64,000 nucleotides of DNA, taken from Arcanobacterium phocae. Its GTDB lineage: Bacteria > Actinomycetota > Actinomycetes > Actinomycetales > Actinomycetaceae. The notes under the pieces were generated by a model, which was given only the letters and a program-made list of their open reading frames with translations, did not search any database and was not told the origin of the DNA. Position numbers and translations under genes: made by a program. Location of the stretch: NCBI RefSeq assembly GCF_900105865.1, contig NZ_LT629804.1:1674001-1738000 (forward strand), given 5' to 3'. Of the stretch, positions 26,116-36,444 are shown in pieces. Position 1 is the stretch's first letter. Each line of letters begins with the position of its first letter.

Positions 26116-28869
26116 ATGAGCTCACAGCCCACCAAGCCGCTTTTGAACGGCATTTACAACCGCATTCCTGATATAGACCCAGAAGAAACCCGCGAATGGC
26201 TCGATTCACTCGATGGTTTAATTGACGAAAAGGGCGGTCCGCGTACCCGCTACTTGCTCATGGAATTGAAACGCCGCGCTCACGAACGCGGAATTCAGGT
26301 TCCACACAATATCGTCACTCCGTACATCAATACCATCGCGTCTGAAGATGAGCCTTTCTACCCAGGCGATGAAAAACTGGAACGCGAATTCCGGCGTTGG
26401 ACGCGCTGGAACGCAGCAGTCCAAGTAACTCGGCAGCAGCGTGCCGGTATCGGCGTTGGTGGCCATATTTCTTCTTATGCAGCCCAAGCGACCCTGTACG
26501 AAGTTGGCCACAACTGGTTCTTCCGCGGAAAGAATGCTGAAGGCGGCGGAGACCAGATTTATTTCCAAGGCCACTCCTCCCCCGGAAACTACGCACGCGC
26601 ATACCTTGAAGGTCGTCTGTCCGAAGCCGATCTTGATTCATTCCGCCAGCAAGCCTCACGCCAGTCAGGTGGACGCGGGATCCCCTCCTATCCGCACCCC
26701 CGTCAAATGGATGATTTCTGGGAATTCCCTACCGTTTCCCTAGGTCTAGGACCCATCTCAGCTATCTACCAAGCATGGTACAACCGCTATCTGGAAGGCC
26801 GCGGAATAAAAGATACGTCCAAGCAACACGTCTGGGCATTCATGGGCGACGGCGAAATGGACGAAGTCGAATCCCGTGGCGTTCTTCACCTGGCCGCATC
26901 ACAGCAACTCGATAACCTAACTTTCGTTGTGAACTGTAACCTGCAACGTCTCGATGGCCCGGTTCGCGGAAATGGCAAGATCATCCAGGAGCTAGAGGCC
27001 TCGTTCAAGGGTGCGGGCTGGAATGTGATTAAGGTTATCTGGGGTCGTGAGTGGGACGAACTTCTCGCCGCCGATAAAGATAACGCACTGGTCAACATCA
27101 TGAATGACACCGTTGACGGCGACTACCAGACATTCAAGGCTAACGATGGCTCATACATCAGAGAGCACTTCTTTGGTCGAGATCCACGGACTAAAGCAAT
27201 GGTCGCGGATTGGAGCGACGAAAAAATTTGGCGGCTCAAGCGTGGCGGACACGATTACCACAAGGTTTACGCCGCATATAAGGCAGCAACCGAACATAAG
27301 GGTGCGCCAACAGTTATCCTCGCCCACACGGTCAAGGGATATGTCCTCGGCTCCAACTTCGCCGGTCGTAACTCTACTCACCAGATGAAAAAGCTTAATT
27401 CTGATGACCTTAAGTTACTACGCGACACCTTGCACCTTGAAATCCCAGACTCACAGCTCGATGATCCTTACAATGCGCCATATTACAAGCCAGATCCGCA
27501 TCATCCAGCACTAGAGTATGTGCTCGATCGTCGTCGTCAACTCGGCGGATTCGTGCCGCAACGTCGCGTCGTCGAACAAGGCATTGCCCTACCGCCAGAA
27601 AAGCCGTTCGATGGCATCCGCGCCGGCTCAGGTAAGCAAAAGGTTGCAACCACCATGGCATTCGTCCGAATGCTCAAGGATCTCCTGCGCGACAAGGAAT
27701 TCGGCAAGCATATTGTTCCGATTATTCCAGACGAAGCACGCACATTCGGTCTTGATGCAATCTTCCCGTCAGCAAAGATCTTCAACATCCAAGGACAGAA
27801 CTACACTGCTGTTGATTCCGAACTCTTGCTCTCGTATAAGGAATCTGAATCCGGACAGATTCTGCACACCGGCATTACCGAAGCAGGTTCCACTGCAGCA
27901 TTCACTGCCGTAGGAACATCTTACGCCACTCACGGCATCCCGATGATTCCGGTCTATATCTTCTATTCGATGTTTGGTTTCCAGCGCACTGCTGATCAGT
28001 TCTGGGCTGCTGCTGATCAGCTCACCCGCGGTTTCATCATGGGTGCTACGGCTGGCCGAACCACACTTACTGGCGAGGGCCTACAGCACTTGGATGGACA
28101 CTCGCATGTTATCGCGTCGACCAACCCTGCTATCGTCCAATACGATCCAGCTTATGCATACGAAATAAGCCACATCGTTAAAGACGGTATCAACCGTATG
28201 TACGGCGACGGTTCAGACGGTCGTGATCAAAACGTTATGTACTACATCACGGTCTACAACGAGCCAATCCACCAGCCGGCAGAGCCGGAAGGCTTGGACG
28301 TTGATGGGTTGCTGAAAGGTCTTTACAAGCTCGACGCTGGCGAAGGCGATGGACCAGAAGTTCAACTCTTTGCTTCAGGCGTTGGAGTTCCGTGGATCCG
28401 TGAAGCTCGCGAAATGCTTCGCAATGACTGGGGTGTCAAGGCAACCACATGGTCAGTGACTTCCTTCTACGAACTCCGCAAGGACGGTCTAGCAGTAGAC
28501 GAACATAACTTCCTCCATCCTGAAGAAACTCCTCGTGAAGCCTACCTGACCTCAGTTCTCAAGAATACGAATGGTCCAATTATCGCAACCTCTGATTTTG
28601 AAAAGCAGGTTCAAGACTCCATTCGGCCATGGGTCCCGAACGACTATTACGTCCTTGGCGCTAATGGCTTCGGCTTCTCCGATATGCGAGCAGCGGCACG
28701 ACGTGACTTCAAGATCGATTCCGCATCAGTCGTTGTTCGCGCCTTGCAAGCTCTTGCTGATCGTGGCGAGATCGACCGCGCTGTTATCAAGCAGGCAATC
28801 GATAAGTATGATCTGTTCAACCCGAATGCGGGAACCTCTGGTATTTCAGATCCACACGAAGTTGCTTGA
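26116..28869 (+). CDS. aceE: Pyruvate dehydrogenase E1 component, homodimeric
   Basis: 917-aa thiamine-diphosphate enzyme that decarboxylates pyruvate and acetylates the lipoyl groups of E2. Visible features: [17 protein letters not shown] substrate/cofactor region ([16 protein letters not shown]), the ThDP motif GDGEMDE followed about 30 residues later by [11 protein letters not shown], and the transketolase-like domain with [10 protein letters not shown]. Length is canonical for actinobacterial AceE. The ATG at 26116 has GCGAGGGAG upstream and begins [12 protein letters not shown]; the 141 bases of open frame before it are non-coding. Partners are sucB and lpdA at 3.8-6.9 kb. Followed by a strong terminator. 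Confidence 0.96.
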   Translation: MSSQPTKPLLNGIYNRIPDIDPEETREWLDSLDGLIDEKGGPRTRYLLMELKRRAHERGIQVPHNIVTPYINTIASEDEPFYPGDEKLEREFRRWTRWNAAVQVTRQQRAGIGVGGHISSYAAQATLYEVGHNWFFRGKNAEGGGDQIYFQGHSSPGNYARAYLEGRLSEADLDSFRQQASRQSGGRGIPSYPHPRQMDDFWEFPTVSLGLGPISAIYQAWYNRYLEGRGIKDTSKQHVWAFMGDGEMDEVESRGVLHLAASQQLDNLTFVVNCNLQRLDGPVRGNGKIIQELEASFKGAGWNVIKVIWGREWDELLAADKDNALVNIMNDTVDGDYQTFKANDGSYIREHFFGRDPRTKAMVADWSDEKIWRLKRGGHDYHKVYAAYKAATEHKGAPTVILAHTVKGYVLGSNFAGRNSTHQMKKLNSDDLKLLRDTLHLEIPDSQLDDPYNAPYYKPDPHHPALEYVLDRRRQLGGFVPQRRVVEQGIALPPEKPFDGIRAGSGKQKVATTMAFVRMLKDLLRDKEFGKHIVPIIPDEARTFGLDAIFPSAKIFNIQGQNYTAVDSELLLSYKESESGQILHTGITEAGSTAAFTAVGTSYATHGIPMIPVYIFYSMFGFQRTADQFWAAADQLTRGFIMGATAGRTTLTGEGLQHLDGHSHVIASTNPAIVQYDPAYAYEISHIVKDGINRMYGDGSDGRDQNVMYYITVYNEPIHQPAEPEGLDVDGLLKGLYKLDAGEGDGPEVQLFASGVGVPWIREAREMLRNDWGVKATTWSVTSFYELRKDGLAVDEHNFLHPEETPREAYLTSVLKNTNGPIIATSDFEKQVQDSIRPWVPNDYYVLGANGFGFSDMRAAARRDFKIDSASVVVRALQALADRGEIDRAVIKQAIDKYDLFNPNAGTSGISDPHEVA

Positions 28870-28881
28870 TCTCTCCTTCTA

Positions 28882-28920
28882 AGGGTGGGGCTATCAGCTA
28901 CCAGCTGATAGCCCCACCCT
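28882..28920 (+). terminator. Intrinsic terminator after aceE
   Basis: AGGGTGGGGCTATCAGCT pairs with AGCTGATAGCCCCACCCT, an 18-bp perfect stem with a 3-base loop, then CATTTC. Shares the GGGGCTA/TAGCCCC core with the sucB terminator. Confidence 0.88.
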
Positions 28921-28988
28921 CATTTCAGGATGCTCTCGCAGATACTGCAGAGTAGCCTTAGGAGAGATAGTTGAAAATAGGAGGATTT

Positions 28989-30761
28989 GTGACGCTGATT
29001 CGGCTCGTTTGGAAATATTTACGTAGCAAAAAGTCCGTGCTGGCACTCATTGTCACATTGCAATTTGCCCAAGTCTTACTGAGCTTATGGCTACCAAACC
29101 TCAACGCTCATATTATTGATGATGGAATCATCGCCGGTGACACCACATATATCTGGAATACTGGGCTTCTGATGCTTGGGGTTTCCCTTGCCCAGATTCT
29201 TTGTATCTCAGCGGCAATGTACGTCAGTGCACGAACAGCCATAGGCGTTGGAAAAGAACTGCGAGCCAATATATTCCGCCACGTTCAGACCTTTTCTGCG
29301 ACTGAACAACACCGCTTCGGGGCCTCGACGCTCATCACCCGAGCCACCAACGATATCACCCAAATCCAAAGCATCCTTCTCAACAGTTTTGCAATCCTGA
29401 TCATGGCGCCGCTACTGGGCATTGGCGGCGTAGTCATGGCAGTCCTAGAAGATCCTCCACTCTCTTTGCTGTTGCTCGTCGTCGTTCCGTTACTATCAGT
29501 TTTGATTATTGGAACGATGCGCATGCTCGTTCCACGATCCGTATTGCAACAACAGCGAATAGACAAAATTAATACCCTACTTCGTGAGCAACTCATCGGT
29601 GTCCGTGTTATCCGCGCTTTTACGCAAGAAAAAACAGTTGCTCACAAATTCGAGCAGGCCAACCTCAACCTACGCAAAGTTTGGCTGGAGATCGGTTTAC
29701 TGTGGGCGTTCCTGATGCCAACCGCGCAACTCGTCGTCGGAATTTCCTCGGTTGGTGTGGTCTGGTTTGGTGGACATCGCATCGCTACCGGTTTAATGAA
29801 TGTTGGTGCGCTGACTGCCTACATCTCATACCTCATGATGATTATGGGAGCAGTAATGATGTCCGGATTCATGGTCATGCTCTTCCCTCGAGGGCAAGTT
29901 TCCGCCGGACGCCTCGCCGAGATATTTAGTACCACATCATCTATTGCGAACAGCTCACAGCCAGCAGTAGTTCCGAACCGCCCGCGTACGTTCCAAATGA
30001 ACGACGTATCGCTGAAGTATCCCGGGGCTGAGCGTGGCGTACTATCGCACATCACTATCGATCTGTCTCCGGGGAAAACAGTTGCGTTGATCGGCTCTAC
30101 TGGCTCAGGGAAATCTTCAATTCTCAAGCTCATCCCGCGTCTCATGGACCCGACCAGTGGTTCGGTAACACTCAACGGAACAGATATCAGAGATATAGAC
30201 CTTGCTCAGTTACGTTCCATCATTGCGTTTGTACCCCAAAAATCATTCCTATTTGCCGGGACGATTGCGTCAAACGTTGCTGGACAGGCACGTCCAACCG
30301 AGGATATCGACGCCGAACGGGTACGTACCGCGCTACAAGCAGCACAAGCATGGGAGTTCGTCTCTGACCTTGATAAGACCATTGATGCTGCCGTCGAATC
30401 TGGCGGAGTCAATTTCTCCGGAGGGCAACGCCAGCGCCTTGCAATCGCGCGGGCGCTCTATCGTTGCCTGCCAGATCAGAATAGGCAGCGTCAAGCCGAT
30501 CTGTTAGTGTTCGATGATTCTTTCTCTGCACTAGACAACGCCACTGACTCACGTCTGCGGTCTGCGTTGCGCTCATATGTTGGGGATATTGCTATCCTCA
30601 TTGTCGGACAGCGGGTATCATCTATTCGCCATGCTGACGTCATCCATGTTCTTGATGAAGGTCAGATCGTTGGATCTGGAACTCATGATCACCTGCGCGA
30701 ATCGAACGAAACGTATCAAGAAATTCTCGCATCCCAAATGAGTGAAGAGGAGGCATACTAA
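28989..30761 (+). CDS. ABC exporter half-transporter with degenerate ATP site (subunit 1)
   Basis: 590-aa fusion of a six-helix transmembrane domain (about 1-320) and a nucleotide-binding domain. Walker A STGSGKSS, Q-loop in FVPQKS, signature FSGGQRQR, and Walker B VFDDS in which the catalytic Glu is replaced by Asp. GTG at 28989 is preceded by AGGAGG; a TTG at 28971 with GGAGAG is an alternative adding six residues. The stop overlaps the next gene's ATG by one base (TAATG), so both halves are made together as a heterodimer. Substrate unknown (drug, lipid or peptide). Confidence 0.9.
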   Translation: MTLIRLVWKYLRSKKSVLALIVTLQFAQVLLSLWLPNLNAHIIDDGIIAGDTTYIWNTGLLMLGVSLAQILCISAAMYVSARTAIGVGKELRANIFRHVQTFSATEQHRFGASTLITRATNDITQIQSILLNSFAILIMAPLLGIGGVVMAVLEDPPLSLLLLVVVPLLSVLIIGTMRMLVPRSVLQQQRIDKINTLLREQLIGVRVIRAFTQEKTVAHKFEQANLNLRKVWLEIGLLWAFLMPTAQLVVGISSVGVVWFGGHRIATGLMNVGALTAYISYLMMIMGAVMMSGFMVMLFPRGQVSAGRLAEIFSTTSSIANSSQPAVVPNRPRTFQMNDVSLKYPGAERGVLSHITIDLSPGKTVALIGSTGSGKSSILKLIPRLMDPTSGSVTLNGTDIRDIDLAQLRSIIAFVPQKSFLFAGTIASNVAGQARPTEDIDAERVRTALQAAQAWEFVSDLDKTIDAAVESGGVNFSGGQRQRLAIARALYRCLPDQNRQRQADLLVFDDSFSALDNATDSRLRSALRSYVGDIAILIVGQRVSSIRHADVIHVLDEGQIVGSGTHDHLRESNETYQEILASQMSEEEAY

Positions 30762-32557
30762 TGGCGCGCTTTGGCTCTTTTGAGGAACCGACGAAGGATA
30801 TGAAAGGTGCTCTCAGGCGTCTAGCTCGTATGTTCCGATCCGAATTATTGCGGATTATAGGTGTGCTAGTTTTGACACTAGTGGGAACTTTAGCGATGCT
30901 ACTGACTCCTAAACTGCTCGGCGACGCAACAAATGTGGTTGTTGATGGTATCGCCAGCGGCTCGGGAGTTGATTTTAGCAGTCTCGGACGACTCTCCTTA
31001 ATTATTGTCGGTTTGTATGCCCTACACGCCGTTGCAAATTTTTCGGGCGGCGCACTAGCGCGTATTTCCGTGCAGAATCTCGGATCACGTTTACGCCGTG
31101 ACGCGCAACAAAAAATCGATCGTCTTCCGCTGGCCTATATCGATAAACAAGCTCGCGGAGATCTGCTCTCCCGGGTAACGAACGATATTGACAACATCGT
31201 TCAAACACTCATGCAGACTCTGGGGCAGTCATTCTATGCGTTGTACATGGTAATCGGCGTGCTATCAATGATGTTCTATCTATCGTGGTCGTTAGCTCTG
31301 TGGTCACTATTCGTGGTTCCTTTTGGTTTGCTAGCGATAACTCGAATTCTCAAACGCTCTAAGCCAGCATTCCGCGAACAGTGGAAGCGCACAGGCGATG
31401 TATCAACCATTATTGAGCAGACTTTTACCGGGCATGATGTTGTAGCCATCTATGGTATGGAAGATGACATTAACGTTGCTTTTGACGATGCCAACGAGAA
31501 GTTGTTTGCTGCCGGATTCCGCGGCTATTTCCTCTCGATGCTTGCTCAACCACTTATGGGCTTAGTATCAAATTTATCCTTTGTAGTTATTGCTGTAGTT
31601 GGCGGTATCCAGGTTCTGCATGGCACGCTCACTATTGGCGGTATTCAGGCCTTCATTCAATACTCACGGCAACTAAATAACCCGGTGGCAATGATTGCCT
31701 CGATGGCGAATATGTTGCAGTCGGCAGCAGCATCGAGCGAGCGACTCTTTGATTTTCTGGATACAGCGGATATTTCCGCTGATGTTTCTGAACAGTTGCC
31801 ACCTTTTGGCGAGCGCGGCACTATTGAATTCCGAGACGTTGATTTCAGCTATGAACCTGGAAAACCTGTGATTCAAAGTCTGAATCTCAAGGTAGTACGT
31901 GGCAGTCAGGTGGCTATTGTTGGCCCGACGGGAGCTGGGAAAACAACACTTGTTAATCTGCTTATGCGCTTCTATAACATCGATTCTGGTGCCATCTGCA
32001 TAGACGACGTCGACATTCGTTCCTACTCACGCCAATCGCTACGCGCCCGAACTGGAATGGTTTTGCAAGATACATGGCTTTTTGATGGAACGATTGCTGA
32101 GAATATCGGTTTCGGAGCCAAAAATGCGACGTTTGACGACGTCGTCGCTGCTGCACAAGCAACCGGAGTCGATCATCTGATCCGTCAGCTACCGGATGGA
32201 TACAACACTCACATTGATGATAATGACGGAACGTTGTCCACCGGAGAAAAACAGCTAGTCACGATCGCCCGCGCGTATCTTGCTGATCCAGATATCCTAA
32301 TCTTGGACGAAGCAACGTCATCAGTCGATACCCGCACGGAAATGCTTGTTCAACACGCAATGAGTGAGCTTCGTCAGGGACGGACCTCATTTGTGATCGC
32401 CCATCGTTTATCAACAATTCGTGACGCAGATATCATCCTTGTTATGGTTAATGGAAATGTCGTTGAGCAGGGAGACCACCACCAACTTATGGCAAGCCGT
32501 GGCGCTTACTACGATCTATATCAAGCGCAATTTACAGGCTCGTCAGAAGCTGGGTAA
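30761..32557 (+). CDS. ABC exporter half-transporter with canonical Walker B (subunit 2)
   Basis: 598-aa TMD-NBD half-transporter, partner of the preceding gene. Six hydrophobic helices in the first ~330 residues, then Walker A GPTGAGKTTL, Q-loop VLQDTW, a deviant signature LSTGEKQ, and canonical Walker B ILDEAT with H-loop IAHRLST. Together with subunit 1 (VFDDS, FSGGQ) this gives one competent and one degenerate ATP site, the pattern of TM287/288 and BmrCD exporters. The 3' end overlaps the convergent HAD gene by 26 bp. Confidence 0.91.
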   Translation: MARFGSFEEPTKDMKGALRRLARMFRSELLRIIGVLVLTLVGTLAMLLTPKLLGDATNVVVDGIASGSGVDFSSLGRLSLIIVGLYALHAVANFSGGALARISVQNLGSRLRRDAQQKIDRLPLAYIDKQARGDLLSRVTNDIDNIVQTLMQTLGQSFYALYMVIGVLSMMFYLSWSLALWSLFVVPFGLLAITRILKRSKPAFREQWKRTGDVSTIIEQTFTGHDVVAIYGMEDDINVAFDDANEKLFAAGFRGYFLSMLAQPLMGLVSNLSFVVIAVVGGIQVLHGTLTIGGIQAFIQYSRQLNNPVAMIASMANMLQSAAASSERLFDFLDTADISADVSEQLPPFGERGTIEFRDVDFSYEPGKPVIQSLNLKVVRGSQVAIVGPTGAGKTTLVNLLMRFYNIDSGAICIDDVDIRSYSRQSLRARTGMVLQDTWLFDGTIAENIGFGAKNATFDDVVAAAQATGVDHLIRQLPDGYNTHIDDNDGTLSTGEKQLVTIARAYLADPDILILDEATSSVDTRTEMLVQHAMSELRQGRTSFVIAHRLSTIRDADIILVMVNGNVVEQGDHHQLMASRGAYYDLYQAQFTGSSEAG

Positions 32558-33245
32558 GCTCTTCGACGGTTGACACATGCCGCCATGCATGCTTCTTCTC
32601 GGCGTCGTCGCCCTCTCCCCAATCCACAAGGATCGTTCGGATGCCGTGCACCGCAGCCCCATAAGTGTCGAAGTTCCGATCGCCGACCATCACGACGTCT
32701 GTGCGTACCGGACGGTCAAACCATTCGGTTCCTAGTGGCATTTCCGGGAGCCGGTTCTGTCCATCAAGAATTCCGAGTTGTTCCAGCTCAGTTATCGCGG
32801 TACCGACGACGTGATGCTTATGGGTACGCCCCAGTTCAGGTTCTGATCCGCAAATGATATCGAACGACGACGCTATCCCGGTCACTTCGCACACATGTTT
32901 TGCGGATCTACGCAATTTGGATGTGGCAGTGGCGGATCGCAATCCGCTATCTCTAACCGCCGTAAGCATATCGGCAACGCCAGGGAAAAGCGGCGTATCA
33001 TCCATATAGACATCGTAATACTCACGGTACTTGTCAATATAAGAAGAAACTTCCGAAGCAGGAACATCGAGTTCGACGAACGTGTCTTCAAGCGGTGGAC
33101 CCACAAAGCGGGAATACGATGATTCCGGAAGGTCTAAGCCGGATTTTTCTCGCATGACGTATGCCAATGTAGTCCGGATCAGTGGCGCAGAATCAGTAAG
33201 TGTGCCGTCAATATCGAATAAAACCGCACGTAGCGAAGAATTCAT
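32532..33245 (-). CDS. HAD-superfamily phosphatase, Gph/PpaX-like
   Basis: 237-aa hydrolase. DxDGT motif LFDIDGTLTDS with nucleophile D11 and D13, an alpha-helical cap, SATATSKL (motif II Thr/Ser), a Lys around KH, and VMVGDRNFD (motif IV Asp pair). Phosphoglycolate or pyrophosphate phosphatase activity is possible; substrate not determined. Third gene of a TPR-yciO-HAD unit (19 bp after yciO), convergent with the ABC exporter. Confidence 0.85.
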   Translation of the reverse strand: MNSSLRAVLFDIDGTLTDSAPLIRTTLAYVMREKSGLDLPESSYSRFVGPPLEDTFVELDVPASEVSSYIDKYREYYDVYMDDTPLFPGVADMLTAVRDSGLRSATATSKLRRSAKHVCEVTGIASSFDIICGSEPELGRTHKHHVVGTAITELEQLGILDGQNRLPEMPLGTEWFDRPVRTDVVMVGDRNFDTYGAAVHGIRTILVDWGEGDDAEKKHAWRHVSTVEELTQLLTSL

Positions 33246-33263
33246 AGGTTATAACGTCTTTCG

Positions 33264-33884
33264 TTAATCAAACATCGTGGTATCGCCGGCACCATACCGG
33301 GCAATAGTGACTTGACCATCGCTCATATCGAGAACCGTAGTAGGTCCGTCTTCTCCCACCGGGCCTTCAACGACGACATCAAGTGCATTGCCTAGAGTAT
33401 CAGCAATTTCCCATCCTTGACTCATTGGTTCAGACTCGCCCGGCAGAATCAGCGTTGACGATAATAGGGGCTCGCCAAGCGTATCAACAATAGCTTGAGT
33501 GATCTTATGGTCAGGGATGCGTACGCCAACTGTTGCTTTTTTAGCATTGAGAGTCATCCGAGGTACTTCTTTTGTCCCCTTGAGGATGAAAGTATAAGGC
33601 CCAGGGGTCAGTGACTTCACAAGCCGGAACGTTGCATTGTCAACAATGACCAGCTGCCCCAGTTGTGCAAAGTTATGGCATAGCAACGTAAAATGATGCT
33701 TATCCCCGACCTGACGAATTCGTCGTATTCTATCTAAGCCATCTTTGTTCGCCATTGTACATGCGATCGCATAGCCGGAATCCGTAGGCAGGGCGATCAC
33801 TTCGCCACGACGGAGCCGATCAACCACTTTGTCAACCAAGCGTTGTTGCGGATCTTCCGGATGAATATCAACGTACCATGCCAT
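33264..33884 (-). CDS. yciO: Sua5/YciO/YrdC family protein, YciO-like
   Basis: 206-aa single-domain protein of the YrdC fold. PTDSGYAIACTM and DKHHFTLLCHNF match the YciO branch more closely than TsaC, which has KxR in the corresponding loop. YrdC relatives make threonylcarbamoyl-AMP for tRNA t6A; YciO proteins have weak or unknown activity, so I do not call it TsaC. AAGAAAGAAGA precedes the ATG. Middle gene of the TPR-yciO-HAD unit. Confidence 0.82.
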   Translation of the reverse strand: MAWYVDIHPEDPQQRLVDKVVDRLRRGEVIALPTDSGYAIACTMANKDGLDRIRRIRQVGDKHHFTLLCHNFAQLGQLVIVDNATFRLVKSLTPGPYTFILKGTKEVPRMTLNAKKATVGVRIPDHKITQAIVDTLGEPLLSSTLILPGESEPMSQGWEIADTLGNALDVVVEGPVGEDGPTTVLDMSDGQVTIARYGAGDTTMFD

Positions 33885-33899
33885 GATTATCTTCTTTCT

Positions 33900-34505
33900 T
33901 CACTCTGCTTCAGCAATGAAAGCGTGCAAATCCAGCACGTCTTGGTTCCCTGGATGATGTTGTTCTAAAGCTGTCAAGAAACGCTGTGCATCTGAGATTT
34001 TTCCAGTTTCCACTGCAGCTTTAATGAGTTCTATGCCAACATCCGGGATATCATTTTCCGGATTCCAACGTCCCATTCCCACCTGCATCGCAGTGTCGGG
34101 CTGGTCAGCTTCCACCAAGAGGTGGATTCCTTCAGCGAGCGCTCTTCCAGATTCCTCGCGGGCAGCAGCTACCTCAATTTGATGAACCGCAGCAGCTGGA
34201 TCGTCGTCGATCGTGATCTTTGCTAGCTGAATTAACGGGTACCACGCCCGGGAATCCGAAGCAAGATCTTCAGATAAGGCCAACAAGACCAGCTTCACTG
34301 GAGTTTTCCGATGCTGAACATCATCAGCAGTTAGCGGATCTGCAGTAGGACTTGACTGTCCTAACTTACGAATAAGAGAGATGAGTTCTTCGAAAGCCTC
34401 TTGATTGTTAGGATCTGAGTCAAGATCAACACGCAGCTGTCCCGCCCGATCCACCAGCGGTGATGATTCTTCTGCAAGTTGTTCTATAAGATCTATAAAA
34501 GCCAT
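33900..34505 (-). CDS. TPR-like helical protein, function unknown
   Basis: 201-aa acidic all-helical protein. Repeated helix pairs around residues 95-190 (for example AWYPLIQLAKITIDDDP and ISDAQRFLTALEQHHPG) look like degenerate tetratricopeptide repeats, implying protein binding. No enzyme motif. The ATG at 34505 lies 6 bases after TAGGCT (minus strand 34517-34512), with no Shine-Dalgarno, so it is probably leaderless. It opens an operon with yciO (15 bp gap) and the HAD phosphatase, and is divergent from the ACP-like gene. Confidence 0.7.
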   Translation of the reverse strand: MAFIDLIEQLAEESSPLVDRAGQLRVDLDSDPNNQEAFEELISLIRKLGQSSPTADPLTADDVQHRKTPVKLVLLALSEDLASDSRAWYPLIQLAKITIDDDPAAAVHQIEVAAAREESGRALAEGIHLLVEADQPDTAMQVGMGRWNPENDIPDVGIELIKAAVETGKISDAQRFLTALEQHHPGNQDVLDLHAFIAEAE

Positions 34506-34558
34506 ACTTACAGCCTATAGTATTTAGAGTATTGAGATGTGATGAATCGGGGAAAATT

Positions 34559-34888
34559 ATGGAAGACACCAAGCCACAAGATCTAGCATTGGCACGTATT
34601 AGGGTGGCACTTGATGAGATTGCCCCAGAAATTCCAGATAGCGAAATTATTCCCAGCGCTCGATTACGACAAGATTTGCGCCTGGACGAAGTTAGCGTAT
34701 GGGCACTAGTGACTAATGTAGAAATGTTGTCTAAGAAACATATTTCCGACACCGTGGCACAGCATTTTGGCACGGTAGCGGACGTTATTGAAGCGATTGC
34801 TGATGAACCTAAGCGTGCCGCGGAGGAAGACACACGCGATGTAGCATCAGCAGTTGCTGATTTGGCGTCATTATTTAGCCAGCGCTAA
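34559..34888 (+). CDS. Acyl-carrier-protein-like protein lacking the phosphopantetheine Ser
   Basis: 109-aa acidic, four-helix ACP-like protein. The pattern LRQDLRLDEVSVWALV aligns with the ACP DDLxxDSLxxVEVV core, but the modified Ser is replaced (D43-E44-V45 instead of D-S-L), so it cannot carry a 4'-phosphopantetheine arm at the normal position. An Ala/Asp/Glu-rich tail extends ~28 residues past the ACP core. ATG 34559 has GGGGA upstream; an in-frame TTG at 34532 is less likely. It overlaps the convergent DUF3145 gene by 4 bp. In many actinobacteria an active ACP and DUF3145 lie in the fatty-acid synthase II cluster. Confidence 0.65.
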   Translation: MEDTKPQDLALARIRVALDEIAPEIPDSEIIPSARLRQDLRLDEVSVWALVTNVEMLSKKHISDTVAQHFGTVADVIEAIADEPKRAAEEDTRDVASAVADLASLFSQR

Positions 34889-35391
34889 CCAACTCGGTGT
34901 AGCCATCGCACCGGCGCTCCAGCACCTGCATAACGAAAAACTTCTAATTCATCATCCCACGCAGTACCCAAAGCAATATCGAGCATCCGGCGCATCTCCT
35001 GCGGATCATCCCCGGCTTGTTCCAGCGCTGCACGCACTCGATTTTCCGGAACGACGACGTTCCCTAATAGGTCGGTCTGCGCATAAAAAATTCCGAGACC
35101 AGGAGTACACGACCACCGGCCGCCATCGGATATGGGCGATGCTTCTTCGGTAATTTCGAAACGAAGGTGCTCCCAACCGCCCAGTGCAGATGCGATAGCG
35201 GCACCAGTACCAACTTCGCCAGTCCATGACACTTCACCACGGTTCATTGATGGTACTGCTGGCTGCGCAGTCCATTCGAAATGAACAGGATATCCGAGCA
35301 AACTTCCAACCGCCCATTCAACGTGAGGTTGAACAGCCGGTGTGACTGAGTGGATGAAAATAACTCCACGAGTAGTATATTTTTGTTTCAC
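34885..35391 (-). CDS. DUF3145 family protein
   Basis: 168-aa soluble protein of DUF3145, an actinobacterial family commonly encoded next to type II fatty-acid synthase genes; function unknown. Conserved pieces include GVIFIHSVTPAVQPHVEWA, HFEWTAQP, WTGEVGTGA and WDDELEVFRYAGAG. AGGAGG lies 5 bases before a GTG at 35391 and only 2 before the adjoining ATG at 35394, so the GTG is preferred. Overlaps the ACP-like gene tail-to-tail by 4 bp. Confidence 0.83.
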   Translation of the reverse strand: MKQKYTTRGVIFIHSVTPAVQPHVEWAVGSLLGYPVHFEWTAQPAVPSMNRGEVSWTGEVGTGAAIASALGGWEHLRFEITEEASPISDGGRWSCTPGLGIFYAQTDLLGNVVVPENRVRAALEQAGDDPQEMRRMLDIALGTAWDDELEVFRYAGAGAPVRWLHRVG

Positions 35392-35505
35392 CATGACCTC
35401 CTGAATTAGGTGAGATTCCCCGTAACACCTAACAAAATGAGGTCATTAGATACTTACACTATGCCACAGTTCAGCACAACTTGGAAGAACAAAACGCTTC
35501 CTTCA

Positions 35506-36444
35506 CTATCGCTGTGGCAAAGCCTGACAAAAAATATCCGTCACAGTTGGAGCTGTGAATGTAAAACCCGCATCCAATAGTGCAACTGGCACCACTCGTT
35601 GCGAAGCCATAATAGTCTCCCCGATCGCATGTGGAAACAGCCACGAAAGCGGTTTTAATGGTATCCGAATAACAGCCGGACGATGGAGATGCCGCGCTAA
35701 CAGCGCATTCCATTCTTGGTTTCGAACTGGTTGCGGACACACTGCATTGATCGGCCCGTGTAACACCGGATGGACCACGGCATACAGAATTGCGCGCACA
35801 TGGTCAATCAACGAGATAGTGGACATCCATGCTGATCCATCGGAAAGCGGACCGCCTAAACCGGCGCGATAGAGGTGCTGAAGAATTCCGAGCATACCGC
35901 CGTCGGCTCCCATTACCAAACCCGTTCTAATCATCACGGTTCGTACACCGGCTTCATCTTCACAACGTTGTGCACAAGATTCCCATGACGAACACAAGTC
36001 AGCGAGAAATCCAGTCCCACTCGGCATACCTTCATTAAGAACCAAATCCCCTGAATCCGATTCATAAAAACCAATAGCACTGCCAGAAATGAAACACTCC
36101 GGGCGTTCCTCGTCGGAAAGCCGTCTGATTCCTTCGACAAGAGTTTGAACAGAATCGATTCGCGAATCCCACAATAGTTTCTTATAGGATTTAGTCCACG
36201 CTTTACCAATCAGCGGAGCACCGTTAAGACAGATAACGCCAGTAGCACCCGCCATGACAGTCTCATCGACTTTGTGAGCTGACGGTTCCCAGACAACATC
36301 AGTACAGTGCAACGGAGTCTCAGGAGGAAGCGAACGCACTAAACGCGTCACGTGATAGCCAGCAGACACTGCAGCTTTCACCAAATATGATCCAATGAAA
36401 CCAGTTGCACCGGCGATAACGAGAGATGGCCGTGATGTATTCAT
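35506..36444 (-). CDS. TIGR01777-family NAD-dependent epimerase-like protein
   Basis: 312-aa extended short-chain dehydrogenase-like protein. [11 protein letters not shown] nucleotide loop at the N-terminus, [23 protein letters not shown] in place of the catalytic Ser region, and the family C-terminal domain ([11 protein letters not shown]). Related to YfcH/SDR39U1, whose role is unclear (plant homologues act in cell division). Its ATG overlaps the def stop (ATGA), so it is translated from the def transcript. Confidence 0.87.
   Translation of the reverse strand: MNTSRPSLVIAGATGFIGSYLVKAAVSAGYHVTRLVRSLPPETPLHCTDVVWEPSAHKVDETVMAGATGVICLNGAPLIGKAWTKSYKKLLWDSRIDSVQTLVEGIRRLSDEERPECFISGSAIGFYESDSGDLVLNEGMPSGTGFLADLCSSWESCAQRCEDEAGVRTVMIRTGLVMGADGGMLGILQHLYRAGLGGPLSDGSAWMSTISLIDHVRAILYAVVHPVLHGPINAVCPQPVRNQEWNALLARHLHRPAVIRIPLKPLSWLFPHAIGETIMASQRVVPVALLDAGFTFTAPTVTDIFCQALPQR

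Noticed and set aside
33264..33884. tRNA threonylcarbamoyladenosine synthase TsaC
   Set aside because: Sequence around the Lys/His loop and the length match the YciO branch, so an essential t6A role is not claimed.
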